Part shown: positions 14,764 through 23,067 of the stretch, piece after piece
Layout of the letters: every line of letters starts with the position of its first letter
Position numbering within the stretch: the first letter of the stretch is position 1
Source: an uncultured Bacilli bacterium
GTDB taxonomy: Bacteria > Bacillota_I > Bacilli_A > RF39 > UBA660
Assembly: GCA_910584165.1 (NCBI GenBank)
Contig: CAJTZU010000006.1
Coordinates: forward strand, 38,106 to 102,105
Length of the DNA: 64,000 nt
Direction: 5' to 3'
Made by a program: the position numbers and the translations under genes
The notes under the pieces: model-generated
The model's database searches: none
What the model was told of the DNA's origin: nothing
Seen by the model: only the letters and a program-made list of their open reading frames with translations

Positions 14764-15906
14764 ATGAAAAAATTATTTACATCTGAATCTGTGACTTCTG
14801 GTCACCCTGATAAGATATGTGATCAAATAAGCGATGCTATCTTAGATGCTTACTTAAGTCAAGATAAAAATGCAAAAGTTGCTTGTGAAGTTTGTGCTCA
14901 CAAAAATGGAGTTCTTATCATGGGTGAAGTTACCAGTCAAAAATCAGTAGATATTGAATCCATTGCTAGAAACAAAATCGTAGAAATTGGTTATGACAGT
15001 GACTCCTTAGAATTTAATGGAGAAACAATCCCAATTACTATTCATATGAATACACAATCGCCTGATATTGCCTTAGGAGTTGAAAAAGAAGACATGGGTG
15101 CAGGAGATCAGGGAATGGTATTCGGTTATGCAACCAATGAAACAGATAATTATTTACCTATGCCAATTTACTATGCACATGCTTTAGCCAAACAGTTAGA
15201 GCTAGTCCGAAAAAAAGAAATTCTACCCTATCTTAGACCTGATGGTAAAACACAAGTGACAGTAGAATATGAAAACGGTATTACTAAAAGAATAGACAGT
15301 ATTGTAATTGCCGCACAGCATAATCCAGATATTTCTTTGGAGAAACTGAAAGAAGATATCAAAAAAGAAGTCATTTTTAAAATAATTCCCAAAAGGTTAT
15401 TAGATAAAAAAAGTAATTACTATATCAATACTACAGGAAGATTTGTTTTAGGAGGACCAGCTAGTGATAGTGGCCTTACAGGAAGAAAAATTATAGTAGA
15501 CACTTATGGTGGTTATGCTAGACATGGTGGTGGCGCTTTTTCAGGTAAAGATGCCTCTAAAGTCGATAGAAGTGGTGCTTACTATGCTAGATACGTAGCA
15601 AAAAATATAGTAGCTGCTGCTTTAGCAAAAGAAATAGAAATACAAGTTTCTTATGCCATTGGCTATTCTAAACCGGTATCCATTTCTATTAACACAAATG
15701 GAACAAATTCCATAGAGGAAGAAAAAATACTCGCTATTATTAAGCAAGTATTTGATTTTTCTCCTAAACATATGATTAGAGAATTAAAATTGGATACTCC
15801 CATTTATCAAGAAACTACTTGTTATGGACATTTTGGGAAAAATTTGCCATGGGAAAAATTAGATAAAGTAGTTACAATAAAAGAAGTTCTTAAAAATTTA
15901 AAATAG
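14764..15906 (+). CDS. metK: S-adenosylmethionine synthetase
   Basis: 380 residues, the normal length. It makes SAM from methionine and ATP. Recognised by FTSESVTSGHPDKICDQISDAILD at the start, GAGDQGMVFGYA (about 112-123), and GGPASDSGLTGRKIIVDTYGGYARHGGGAFSGKDASKVDRS (about 227-267) with the ATP- and K+-binding residues. The start is the ATG after GAGGAGGT; a GTG five codons earlier lies inside that ribosome site. The gene is under the SAM-I riboswitch. Its last 17 bases overlap the end of a convergent gene. Confidence 0.97.
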   Translation: MKKLFTSESVTSGHPDKICDQISDAILDAYLSQDKNAKVACEVCAHKNGVLIMGEVTSQKSVDIESIARNKIVEIGYDSDSLEFNGETIPITIHMNTQSPDIALGVEKEDMGAGDQGMVFGYATNETDNYLPMPIYYAHALAKQLELVRKKEILPYLRPDGKTQVTVEYENGITKRIDSIVIAAQHNPDISLEKLKEDIKKEVIFKIIPKRLLDKKSNYYINTTGRFVLGGPASDSGLTGRKIIVDTYGGYARHGGGAFSGKDASKVDRSGAYYARYVAKNIVAAALAKEIEIQVSYAIGYSKPVSISINTNGTNSIEEEKILAIIKQVFDFSPKHMIRELKLDTPIYQETTCYGHFGKNLPWEKLDKVVTIKEVLKNLK

Positions 15907-16420
15907 AATAAGGAACTATCACTTCTATAATACCAGAACTATAAGGTGCTACCTGATATTGTTCAAAAATAAATACTAATCCTCTATCATTATAATAAAA
16001 ATTACGATAATTTTGATAGTCTGGAACAGTACCCTCTTCAATCATATCAGAAACACTACCAGGATGTGACAATAATTTCTTTTTTACATAATTAGATATT
16101 TTTGATAATTCTTCTTTACTAATAACATCCATAATTTCTATTCTTTTACCATTTTTATAGGTAAAGGTTTCAATCGTTGTATTTGGATGAGCTCCCCCTA
16201 AATAAACTGTTGTATAAAGAATATAAGTAACATATTCTTTATATTCCTTTTTATCATAGGTAATTTCTAAACTATATTCTTGCTCATTTGGGATTCCAAG
16301 TTCAATCTCGCTATAGAAATTATTTAATCTATTATCAATATTCATTTTTATTTCATTATCTATTTGAATATCTCCAGTCATAGGATATTCATATTTCACA
16401 TAAAATGATTGTAGATTCAT
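15890..16420 (-). CDS. DUF3298 (RsiV C-terminal-like) domain protein
   Basis: 176 residues. The features of the DUF3298 fold are visible: YLGGAHPNTTIETFTYKNGKRI in the middle and FYYNDRGLVFIFEQYQVAPYSSGIIEVIVPYSIL at the end. In RsiV this domain sits outside the membrane and binds lysozyme; other members are in secreted or membrane proteins. Here there is no signal peptide, transmembrane segment or anti-sigma domain, so the protein is predicted to be cytosolic or the export signal is not recognisable. The ribosome site GGTGAT is modest. Confidence 0.7.
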   Translation of the reverse strand: MNLQSFYVKYEYPMTGDIQIDNEIKMNIDNRLNNFYSEIELGIPNEQEYSLEITYDKKEYKEYVTYILYTTVYLGGAHPNTTIETFTYKNGKRIEIMDVISKEELSKISNYVKKKLLSHPGSVSDMIEEGTVPDYQNYRNFYYNDRGLVFIFEQYQVAPYSSGIIEVIVPYSILNF

Positions 16421-16514
16421 AAAATCACCATTTTTAGTATATGAAAAAAAGAGATTTTTATTTATTGCATTTCTACCTATTTATCGATATAATGAAACAG
16501 TAAGGAGATGAATT

Positions 16515-16823
16515 ATGGAAATTATTCACGCAAAAGATGAAACATTTAGTAATGAATTACAAGCAGATGTACCTGTTTTAGTAGATTTTTATGCAGACTG
16601 GTGTGGACCATGTCGTATGTTAGCGCCTACTTTAGAAGAAATTAGTTCTGAAAGAAATAATGTTAAAATTGTGAAAGTAAATGTTGATGAAGCAGAAAAA
16701 GTTGCACAACAGTTTGGAATTATGAGTATCCCTACTTTAATGGTTTTTAAAAATGGAAAAGAAGTATCTAAAAAAGTAGGTCTATGTTCTAAAGAAGAAA
16801 TTATGGATATGATTTCTCTATGA
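16515..16823 (+). CDS. trxA: Thioredoxin
   Basis: 102 residues with the active site FYADWCGPCRM (C30, C33), the cis-proline loop MSIPTLMVFKNG and conserved VNVDE. It reduces protein disulfides in the cytosol. The start follows AAGGAGATG. Its stop TGA overlaps the next ATG (ATGA), so trxA and the reductase gene are translationally coupled. Confidence 0.95.
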   Translation: MEIIHAKDETFSNELQADVPVLVDFYADWCGPCRMLAPTLEEISSERNNVKIVKVNVDEAEKVAQQFGIMSIPTLMVFKNGKEVSKKVGLCSKEEIMDMISL

Positions 16824-17665
16824 TAGCAATCATAGGTTCAGGTCCTGCTGGAGTAAGTTGTGCTTTATATATCGCACGTGCTAATATTCCTGTTATAGTA
16901 TTTACAAACCATAAAAGTTCTCTTTTAAAATCAAAAGCGATTGAAAACTATTATGGAACTGGTAAGATTTCTGGAGAAGAACTTTATTATCAGGGAATAG
17001 AAGATTTAAAAAAATTAAATGTTCCTATTTATGAAGAAGAAGTTTTAAATATTGTTTGGCAAGAAGATTTCTTAATAGAAACAAATAAAAAAAGTTATTC
17101 TGCTGAAAGTATTGTTCTTGCTACAGGCTCTTCTAAAAAAGCTCCTAATATCCCTAATCTATCCAATTTAGAAGGAAAAGGCGTTAGTTACTGCGCTACT
17201 TGTGATGGATTCTTTTTCAAAAACAAAAAAGTCGCAGTAATTGGTAGTGAAGATTTTGCATTACACGAATTAGAATATTTAAAAAATATTGTGAGTGAAG
17301 TAACTCTTTTAACTAATGGGAAAAGGATTACTTGTGATTCTTCTATTTTAAAAAAAGAAACACCTATTCAAAAAATATTAGGAGAAAACAAAGTAGAAGG
17401 TGTTCTATTTGAGGATAATACTACTTTAGAAGTTGATGGAATATTTATAGCAAATAACTATCCGGATAGTAATATTTTAGCAAAAAAGGTTGGGATTCTT
17501 ACTATGGACGGTGAAATAAATGTAAACCATTCTATGGAAACTAACATTCCTAAAATATTTGCTTGCGGAGATGCGGTCAAAGGAACAAAGCAAATTGCCA
17601 AAGCAGTCCATGAAGGAATGCAAGTAGCATTACAAATTATTAATGATTATAAAAAGAGTAGATAA
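16820..17665 (+). CDS. trxB: Thioredoxin reductase-like flavoprotein
   Basis: 281 residues, about 30 shorter than usual. FAD-binding motif IIGSGPAGVSCALYIARA at the start, redox pair CATC (C125, C128) in SYCATCDGFFF, and the C-terminal FAD motif IFACGDAVKGTKQIAKAVHEG. The second nucleotide domain is reduced: where NADPH-dependent enzymes have GGGxSA and HRRxxFR, this one has IGSEDFALHE and LLTNGKRIT. It therefore may not use NADPH in the usual way; ferredoxin- or flavin-linked thioredoxin reductases of anaerobes show similar losses. Coupled to trxA by a 4-base overlap. Confidence 0.85.
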   Translation: MIAIIGSGPAGVSCALYIARANIPVIVFTNHKSSLLKSKAIENYYGTGKISGEELYYQGIEDLKKLNVPIYEEEVLNIVWQEDFLIETNKKSYSAESIVLATGSSKKAPNIPNLSNLEGKGVSYCATCDGFFFKNKKVAVIGSEDFALHELEYLKNIVSEVTLLTNGKRITCDSSILKKETPIQKILGENKVEGVLFEDNTTLEVDGIFIANNYPDSNILAKKVGILTMDGEINVNHSMETNIPKIFACGDAVKGTKQIAKAVHEGMQVALQIINDYKKSR

Positions 17666-17686
17666 AAATTTATCTACTCTTTTTAT
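17650..17686. terminator. Bidirectional intrinsic terminator
   Basis: AAAAAGAGTAGATA / TATCTACTCTTTTT (14 bp) between convergent trxB and the gene ending at 17688. Confidence 0.85.
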
Positions 17687-17687
17687 A

Positions 17688-18080
17688 TTATTTTTCTTTT
17701 CCTTTTTCTAATTCTTTTAATTCACGATAAGCAGAAATAGCTTGCATTGAAATCTCTGAAGAAGTTAAACTATCAATAGCAGTATACTTAATAATACTTC
17801 TTCTAGTATTTGGCTCTTTACCTACTTCAGCTTTATATAGTGTACTAACCATTCCTAAAATTTGATTAGTTACAGCTGCTAACAAATTATCCCTAAAAGT
17901 TTCTTCCTGTATCCCATTTCTAACTTCACTTGCTTCTTGTAATAGTCCCTCAGCAATCTCTTTAGAAGTAGTAGAAAAAGATTTTTTCATTTCTTCTGCA
18001 CTAAGAGAAATATCTAAAAGCTCCTCTACTTTTACTCTAACATCTTCGCCAAATAAAAGCTCTATATCTTTATTAACCAT
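17688..18080 (-). CDS. Protein of unknown function (130 aa)
   Basis: Not recognised. Acidic, helical and soluble, with heptad-like stretches (EEMKKSFSTTSKEIAEGLLQEASEV) and no cysteine or signal peptide. The start follows AGGGGGATTTT. A TGGTAAAAT extended -10 lies 20 bases upstream (18101-18109). It reads away from rubrerythrin, separated from it by that gene's terminator. Confidence 0.55.
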   Translation of the reverse strand: MVNKDIELLFGEDVRVKVEELLDISLSAEEMKKSFSTTSKEIAEGLLQEASEVRNGIQEETFRDNLLAAVTNQILGMVSTLYKAEVGKEPNTRRSIIKYTAIDSLTSSEISMQAISAYRELKELEKGKEK

Positions 18081-18100
18081 AAAATCCCCCTAATGCCCAT

Positions 18101-18109
18101 TATTTTACC
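18101..18109 (-). promoter_or_regulatory. Extended -10 promoter TGGTAAAAT
   Basis: Minus strand, 20 bases before the start at 18080. Confidence 0.4.
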
Positions 18110-18129
18110 AATTTTTATGAATTTGTCAA

Positions 18130-18158
18130 ATTAAAAAGAGATTAAAAATCTCTTTTTT
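18130..18158 (-). terminator. Terminator of rubrerythrin
   Basis: AAAAAGAGATT / AATCTCTTTTT, T-run on the minus strand. Confidence 0.75.
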
Positions 18159-18698
18159 CTAGTAGTTTGTAGCTTTTCTTTCAAAATAGCTTTGTGGATG
18201 AGCACAAATTGGACAAACTTTTGGGGCTTCTTTTCCAATATGAACATGTCCACAATTACGACAAATCCAAATAGCTTCTCCATCACTTGAGAATACTACC
18301 TTTTTATCTACATTATCAAGTAATTTACGATATCTTTCTTCATGCTCTTTTTCTATTTTTGCTACTCCCTCAAATAAGAATGCAATATGCTCGAAACCTT
18401 CTTCACGAGCAGTTTCTGCAAATCCTGCATACATATCAGTCCACTCAAAATTTTCTCCATTTGCAGCATCTTCTAAATTTACTGTAGTTGTTGGAACTTC
18501 ACCGTCATGTAATAATTTAAACCACATTTTAGCATGCTCTTTTTCATTATTAGCTGTCTCTTCAAAAATAGCAGCAATTTGCTCATATCCTTCTTTTTTT
18601 GCTTTTGAAGCATAGTAAGTGTATTTATTTCTAGCTTGACTTTCTCCCGCAAAAGCAGCCATTAAATTAGCTTCTGTCTTTGTTCCTTTTAAATCCAT
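18159..18698 (-). CDS. rbr: Rubrerythrin
   Basis: 179 residues in two domains. Residues 1-130 are the ferritin-like four-helix bundle with two Glu/ExxH sets (AFAGESQARNKY, EETANNEKEHAK, AETAREEGFEH, GVAKIEKEHEERY) for the di-iron site. Residues about 140-175 are a rubredoxin-like domain with two CxxC pairs (ICRNCGH, VCPICAH) for one Fe. It reduces hydrogen peroxide in anaerobes using electrons from rubredoxin or NAD(P)H systems. A TGCTATACT -10 at 18755-18763 and the inverted repeat GTAGT-4-ACTAC at 18734-18747, just downstream of it, may be promoter and operator. Confidence 0.95.
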   Translation of the reverse strand: MDLKGTKTEANLMAAFAGESQARNKYTYYASKAKKEGYEQIAAIFEETANNEKEHAKMWFKLLHDGEVPTTTVNLEDAANGENFEWTDMYAGFAETAREEGFEHIAFLFEGVAKIEKEHEERYRKLLDNVDKKVVFSSDGEAIWICRNCGHVHIGKEAPKVCPICAHPQSYFERKATNY

Positions 18699-18733
18699 AA
18701 ACTTAAACTTCCTTTCTAATACTAAATATATTA

Positions 18734-18763
18734 GTAGTTTTTACTACCAAAAATAGTATAGCA
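18734..18763 (-). promoter_or_regulatory. Rubrerythrin promoter with possible operator
   Basis: Extended -10 TGCTATACT (18755-18763, minus strand) followed by inverted repeat GTAGT TTTT ACTAC (18734-18747) at the predicted RNA start. It does not look like a PerR box. The operator role is a guess. Confidence 0.45.
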
Positions 18764-18789
18764 CATCATATTTAAAATAACAATAATCT

Positions 18790-20193
18790 TTACCATTCTA
18801 TTACTTGATAATCTTCTGTAATAACATAATTTTTCTTTTCACCAAATAAATTACACTCTACTACAATAAAAAGTGGAGTAATTGTTAAATATAAAGGTTT
18901 CATATTTTTTCTTAAAGCAGAATAATCAAGGTAAGAAAGGAATTCTTTCCACTCCTTAGATTCCTCTAAATCTTCCGCTTGAATATTTTTAATTTGATTT
19001 GTAAGTATAATTAGCAATCCTTTTACTTCTTCTAAAGATAATTCTTGAATCGGCATACTTTCTACTTTAAAAAAAGTTAACCAATTATTTTTTTCAAAAG
19101 ATTCTTCTATATTTTCAAATTCCTTTCTAAAAAATAATTTTAAGAATTGAGCATTTAAGTAATCTTTCTTTTCTAAGCATTCTTCTTTCTTTTCAATAAC
19201 AACTTTCTTTAATAACTCTTTTCTTTCTATCTCTGATAATTCAGTACTATTAAAAATAGAATTATATTCTAGCAATTCCCCATTTATAAATTTTCCTAAT
19301 AATCCTAATTTAAAAGTACCTTCAAAAAACCAACTTATTTTATGATAAATGGTAATAGGAATTTCTTCTTTGCTATCTCCTTTTCTTCTTCTAAATAATA
19401 AATAATCTAAATCCAATAATTCTATATAGCAATTATTATCTAAGGAAACGGTAACAACATCTAATGTTTGCTGAAATTCTTCTGTTAAGGAAGCCAATGT
19501 CCGTTTCTTTAAATCTATTCCTTTATATAAATAATCCATTGCATTTTTTTCTACTAAATAAAGATATTTTAAAAGTTTATTATTTTGATATTTTCTTTGA
19601 ATTAATGGTTCTAAACTCATTAGAAATAAATACATTTGATAATATTCAGTAACATCATTTCTTGTATAACCCGATAATTTCCATACATAATTATCTTGAT
19701 ATAAATAAATAAATTCTTGATATTCATAGAATATCTGCTGCCTATCTGTTTTAAAAGTATCTAAACATTTAGAAACTTCTTTTAACTCTAACATTTGTCT
19801 TTCGAAATCTTCTAAAGACTCTCTTCTATATTCTAACAAATATTCCTTTTCTTTTTGGAAAGAAAGCATCCCCTCTACTTCTGAATTATGCTTAGTGGAA
19901 GAATAATTAATGAGATAATCACTAGATAAAAGCATACCATATTTACTATCAAAAAACTTAATAAGGTGCCACTGCCAAGGATTCTCTTTTATTTTCAAAT
20001 AGGAAAAATCATTTCCATAATCCATTTTCTTTAATTCATAATTTCCCTCATGACTTTCCAAAATTTTAGCAACAAAATCATATTTATTTTGCTCATCATT
20101 ATTCTCTGGTATTTTACTATCCTTTAGTTCATCCGGTGCTTCATGATTATAGATTTTATTCATCGCTTGTTGTTCCAAAATATCTGTATTCAT
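18790..20193 (-). CDS. Protein of unknown function (467 aa)
   Basis: Not recognised. A large soluble protein rich in Glu, Lys, Leu and Tyr, with long predicted helices (QKEKEYLLEYRRESLEDFERQMLELKEV) and several WxW/aromatic patches near the N terminus (NPWQWHLIKFF). There is no transmembrane segment. The chosen start is the ATG at 20193 behind AAGGGGTT; an earlier TTG lies in the promoter region. TGCTATAAT at 20216-20224 drives it. Its layout resembles another long unrecognised gene at 47048-48880 in composition only. Confidence 0.55.
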   Translation of the reverse strand: MNTDILEQQAMNKIYNHEAPDELKDSKIPENNDEQNKYDFVAKILESHEGNYELKKMDYGNDFSYLKIKENPWQWHLIKFFDSKYGMLLSSDYLINYSSTKHNSEVEGMLSFQKEKEYLLEYRRESLEDFERQMLELKEVSKCLDTFKTDRQQIFYEYQEFIYLYQDNYVWKLSGYTRNDVTEYYQMYLFLMSLEPLIQRKYQNNKLLKYLYLVEKNAMDYLYKGIDLKKRTLASLTEEFQQTLDVVTVSLDNNCYIELLDLDYLLFRRRKGDSKEEIPITIYHKISWFFEGTFKLGLLGKFINGELLEYNSIFNSTELSEIERKELLKKVVIEKKEECLEKKDYLNAQFLKLFFRKEFENIEESFEKNNWLTFFKVESMPIQELSLEEVKGLLIILTNQIKNIQAEDLEESKEWKEFLSYLDYSALRKNMKPLYLTITPLFIVVECNLFGEKKNYVITEDYQVIEW

Positions 20194-20215
20194 ATCTGAA
20201 CCCCTTCCCAATTTT

Positions 20216-20224
20216 ATTATAGCA
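20216..20224 (-). promoter_or_regulatory. Extended -10 promoter TGCTATAAT
   Basis: Minus strand, 22 bases before the start at 20193. Confidence 0.5.
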
Positions 20225-20380
20225 TGTTTTAAAATTGATGAGAAGTAGATAAAACTATCTTTTACACTTTAATAATTTTTAATATTTTTTATAATTTTTT
20301 TTAAAAAGAAAATGACATAATGAAAGATATAGATTACTTTTTATTATTTATTTTGATAAAATAGAATTGGAGTGGATGAT

Positions 20381-21058
20381 ATGGCCAAAGTATTAATTGT
20401 AGACGATGAAATGGATATTGCGGAACTAATATCTGATGTATTAACAGATGAAGGTTTCGAAACAACTATTAAAAATAATGGGGAAGACGCTGTCATGACT
20501 GCCAATCAAGAAAAATTTGATTTAATCATTTTAGATATCATGATGCCTAAAATGAATGGAACAGAAGTTTGTACACAAATTAGAGATAAAGTAGACTGTC
20601 CTATTATTTTTGTAACAGCAAAAACACAATTATTAGATAAATTAGTAGGATTTGAAATTGGGGCAGATGATTACATTACAAAACCATTTACTATTGAAGA
20701 GTTGGTAGCACGTGTAAAAGCACATATTAGAAGAAGCAATCGTTCTAGTAAAAGTAATCAAAATATTATTACCATTGGAGAAATCCGTATTAATAAGGAG
20801 AGCTTTGAAGTCTTTAAAAATGAAGAACCGATAGAATTATCTACAAGAGAATTCGAACTATTATCTTACTTAATGGATAATGCTGGAATTGCACTTTCAA
20901 AAGATCAAATATTTGATGCGGTATGGGGAAGCAATTATGGTGAAATTGGAACAGTTGCAGTCCATATTAAAAATCTAAGAACCAAGTTAGATAAAGATGA
21001 AAAATATATTAAAACAATTTGGGGATTAGGATATAAATTTGTTAAGGTGGTAGAATAG
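20381..21058 (+). CDS. OmpR/PhoB-family response regulator
   Basis: 225 residues from the ATG behind GGAGTGG. Receiver domain 1-115 with acidic pair VDDE, phospho-acceptor D52 in LIILDIMMPKMNG, and the Thr/Lys of FVTAKT. DNA-binding winged helix about 130-225 (LSTREFELLSYLMDNAG, VAVHIKNLRTKLD, IKTIWGLGYKF). It is phosphorylated by the histidine kinase that starts one base after its stop. Regulon unknown; no envelope or resistance gene is directly attached. Confidence 0.93.
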   Translation: MAKVLIVDDEMDIAELISDVLTDEGFETTIKNNGEDAVMTANQEKFDLIILDIMMPKMNGTEVCTQIRDKVDCPIIFVTAKTQLLDKLVGFEIGADDYITKPFTIEELVARVKAHIRRSNRSSKSNQNIITIGEIRINKESFEVFKNEEPIELSTREFELLSYLMDNAGIALSKDQIFDAVWGSNYGEIGTVAVHIKNLRTKLDKDEKYIKTIWGLGYKFVKVVE

Positions 21059-21059
21059 T

Positions 21060-22331
21060 ATGAAAATGAAAAGAGTTACTATTACTCTAGTAGTTTCTAT
21101 TTTTCTATTAAACTTTATTTTTATTAGTGGATATTTTAGATATTTTTTAATTCCTCAACTTTCTTTAGCCATTGAAAATAGCAATGAACAATTGAATAAT
21201 GATTTAGCAGATATTATTCATGCATATGAAAAATCAAATGATTTATATCAAACATCAGAATATTTTGCCTATGAAAGAAATATTTCTATTTATTTGGAAA
21301 ATTTAGATAAAGATGTTATTTACAATAATAATGCTGAGCTTTGGAATAAAAGATCCTTTTATTATGTGACTACTTTTTTTCAGCACAAAGATGACATCTA
21401 TTTAATCAAAATTTATCGAAAAACAGATACTGCTAATATTCCAGCGCTTAATAATTTTATTATTTTTGAGATTATTCTGATTTTAGTAATCATATTAATT
21501 ATTTTAGGAACTGCTAATCAGAAATTTATTTCCCCTATTGATAAATTACAGAAATCCATAAAAAATTATAAATTTGGAATCAAGCCAAGCCGTGCGGAAG
21601 GACAGACAGAAATTGATATTATCCAAAATAACTTCGTTGATTTAGTAGATGATTTGGAAGCAGAAAAAGAAAAACAAAATAGAATTATTGCTTCCATTTC
21701 ACATGATATTAAAACCCCGCTTACTTCTATTATGGGATATTCAGATAGATTATTAACCGCAAACCTAGATGAAGAAAAGCAAAGAAATTATATTGAAAGG
21801 ATTCATAATAAATCTATTTCTTTAAAAAATTTAACAGAAGAATTTGATGATTATTTAAGTTGTAATATTAAAGATACTTTAAAAAGAGAAGAAATTTCTG
21901 TTAAAGATTTATTAAAACAAATACAAGCGGATTATAAAGATGATTTAAAAGAAAAAAATATTAAATTAATAATCCATTGTAATATAGAAGATGAACTATT
22001 ACATGTTGACATTGCTAAAATAAAAAGAGTATTTAATAATATTATTGCGAATAGTGTACGTTTTACAGAAAAGAAAGGAAAAATTACTATCACTTGTAAA
22101 AAAGTAGATTGTTATATCGAATTTAGAATTAGTGATACAGGTAAAGGTGTTCCTGAAAAAGATTTAAATAAAATCTTTGAGCCTCTTTTTACCTCTGACC
22201 CATCTAGGAAAATATCCGGTTTAGGACTTTCTATCTGTAAGGAAATTGTAGAAACGCATGGTGGATATATCTATGCAAGAAATAATAAAGAAAACGGATT
22301 AGATGTCATATTTACTATTAAAGCAAAATAA
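21060..22331 (+). CDS. Sensor histidine kinase
   Basis: 423 residues. Two membrane segments (about 8-25 and 132-150) enclose an outside sensor region of about 105 residues. Then come a HAMP-like linker, the H-box SISHDIKTPLTS with H215 as the phosphorylated residue, and an ATPase domain with an N-box (NNIIANSVRFT), DTGKGVPE, FEPLF and GLGLSICKEIVETHGG. It passes phosphate to the regulator encoded just upstream. The sensor domain is not a family I recognise. Confidence 0.93.
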   Translation: MKMKRVTITLVVSIFLLNFIFISGYFRYFLIPQLSLAIENSNEQLNNDLADIIHAYEKSNDLYQTSEYFAYERNISIYLENLDKDVIYNNNAELWNKRSFYYVTTFFQHKDDIYLIKIYRKTDTANIPALNNFIIFEIILILVIILIILGTANQKFISPIDKLQKSIKNYKFGIKPSRAEGQTEIDIIQNNFVDLVDDLEAEKEKQNRIIASISHDIKTPLTSIMGYSDRLLTANLDEEKQRNYIERIHNKSISLKNLTEEFDDYLSCNIKDTLKREEISVKDLLKQIQADYKDDLKEKNIKLIIHCNIEDELLHVDIAKIKRVFNNIIANSVRFTEKKGKITITCKKVDCYIEFRISDTGKGVPEKDLNKIFEPLFTSDPSRKISGLGLSICKEIVETHGGYIYARNNKENGLDVIFTIKAK

Positions 22332-22358
22332 AAGCTAATGAAATTCATTAGTTTTTTT
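22331..22358 (+). terminator. Intrinsic terminator of the two-component operon
   Basis: AAAGCTAATGA / TCATTAGTTTT (one G-U) with AAT loop, T-run. Confidence 0.75.
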
Positions 22359-22366
22359 GTTATAAT
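22358..22366 (+). promoter_or_regulatory. Extended -10 promoter TGTTATAAT of a short transcript
   Basis: Overlaps the tail of the preceding terminator and is followed by AAGGAG but no ATG at ribosome distance. Confidence 0.5.
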
Positions 22367-22418
22367 AAATAAGGAGAAAGAGAACCTGTATTAAGCAAAT
22401 TTTATCAGAAAAATTGTG

Positions 22419-22520
22419 ATGAAAATAGTAGATTTTAGGAAAAGATATCATTATAGTAGTTGTGAACGAAAAGAAGTCCAAGGTTTTAGTACTCATCTAT
22501 TATTTATAGGAAAAAAATAG
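22419..22520 (+). CDS. Possible 33-residue peptide inside the short transcript
   Basis: ATG at 22419 to TAG at 22520; basic product beginning MKIVDFRKRYHY. No ribosome site precedes it, so translation is doubtful. It may be the rest of a decayed gene. Confidence 0.25.
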   Translation: MKIVDFRKRYHYSSCERKEVQGFSTHLLFIGKK

Positions 22521-22524
22521 AATA

Positions 22525-22557
22525 AAAATTAAGAATAGTTGTTCTTAATTTTTTTTA
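22525..22557 (+). terminator. Intrinsic terminator
   Basis: AAAATTAAGAA / TTCTTAATTTT (11 bp) with 6-base loop, then T-run. Confidence 0.8.
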
Positions 22558-22622
22558 ATACTTTTTACATTATCTTTTAATATTTATCACCTATAATGGA
22601 ATATAGAAAGAGAGGTGATGGA

Positions 22623-22865
22623 ATGGTAATAAAGATAATCGGTTCCAATAATAGTAATGGTATCAAATTAAAAAAAATGGTAACAAAATACGCGAATGAC
22701 TGCGATAATGTCAATATAGAAATATTAGATAATGAACGGGATATAAAAAGTTTCCAAGTAAAAAATGTACCAGGACTTGTTATTAATGACCGATTGGTGA
22801 GTCAAGGAAAAGTTTTAACTGTAAGAGAAATTTCAAGATTAGTAAATGAAGCCACTCCAGCTTAA
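22623..22865 (+). CDS. Thioredoxin-like small protein without the CxxC pair
   Basis: 80 residues. The pattern fits the small archaeal-type thioredoxin/glutaredoxin fold (thioredoxin_3): VIKIIGSNNSNGIKLKKMVTKYA at the active-site helix, then IEILDNERDIKSFQVKNVPGLVINDRLVSQGKVLTVREI with the cis-proline (VPGLVI). In relatives the GSNNSNG stretch is a CxxC loop; both cysteines are absent here, so it cannot do dithiol chemistry. An ATG 9 codons upstream overlaps a TATAAT at 22592-22597, so the start after GAGGTGATGGA is preferred. Confidence 0.65.
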   Translation: MVIKIIGSNNSNGIKLKKMVTKYANDCDNVNIEILDNERDIKSFQVKNVPGLVINDRLVSQGKVLTVREISRLVNEATPA

Positions 22866-22922
22866 TTTAATAATTTTTAATAAAATTTATAAGAATATTT
22901 AATAATTAAAATATATAATGAA

Positions 22923-22969
22923 TATATAAGTAATATTGAAGTATACTCCTCTTAGATATTACTTATATA
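22923..22969. repeat. 14-bp perfect inverted repeat with a 19-base loop
   Basis: Arms TATATAAGTAATAT (22923-22936) and ATATTACTTATATA (22956-22969). The loop holds CTCCT (22946-22950), complementary to AGGAG at 22977-22981 just past the stem. A TATAAT lies at 22914-22919. It could be an operator or an RNA hairpin; no gene start fits the AGGAG well. Confidence 0.55.
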
Positions 22970-23038
22970 ATTTGTCAGGAGATGATAAATTATAACATAA
23001 CACAAACCTTACTTATTCTACAACACTTAACTACTCTT

Positions 23039-23065
23039 GAAAAGGACTATGTCCTTTTCTTTTTG
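23039..23065 (+). terminator. Intrinsic terminator
   Basis: GAAAAGGAC / GTCCTTTTC (9 bp), loop TAT, T-run. Ends whatever is transcribed from the 22.9 kb hairpin region. Confidence 0.7.
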
Positions 23066-23067
23066 TA

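Larger units (their letters stand above)
22373..22557 (+). ncRNA. Candidate small RNA or small-peptide transcript
   Basis: About 185 bases between an extended -10 (22358-22366) and a strong terminator (22525-22557), with no annotated gene. It begins with AAGGAGAAAGAG, which looks like a ribosome site, but no start codon follows at the right distance. A 33-codon ORF (22419-22520) lies inside. Not a known RNA family that I can identify. Confidence 0.4.
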
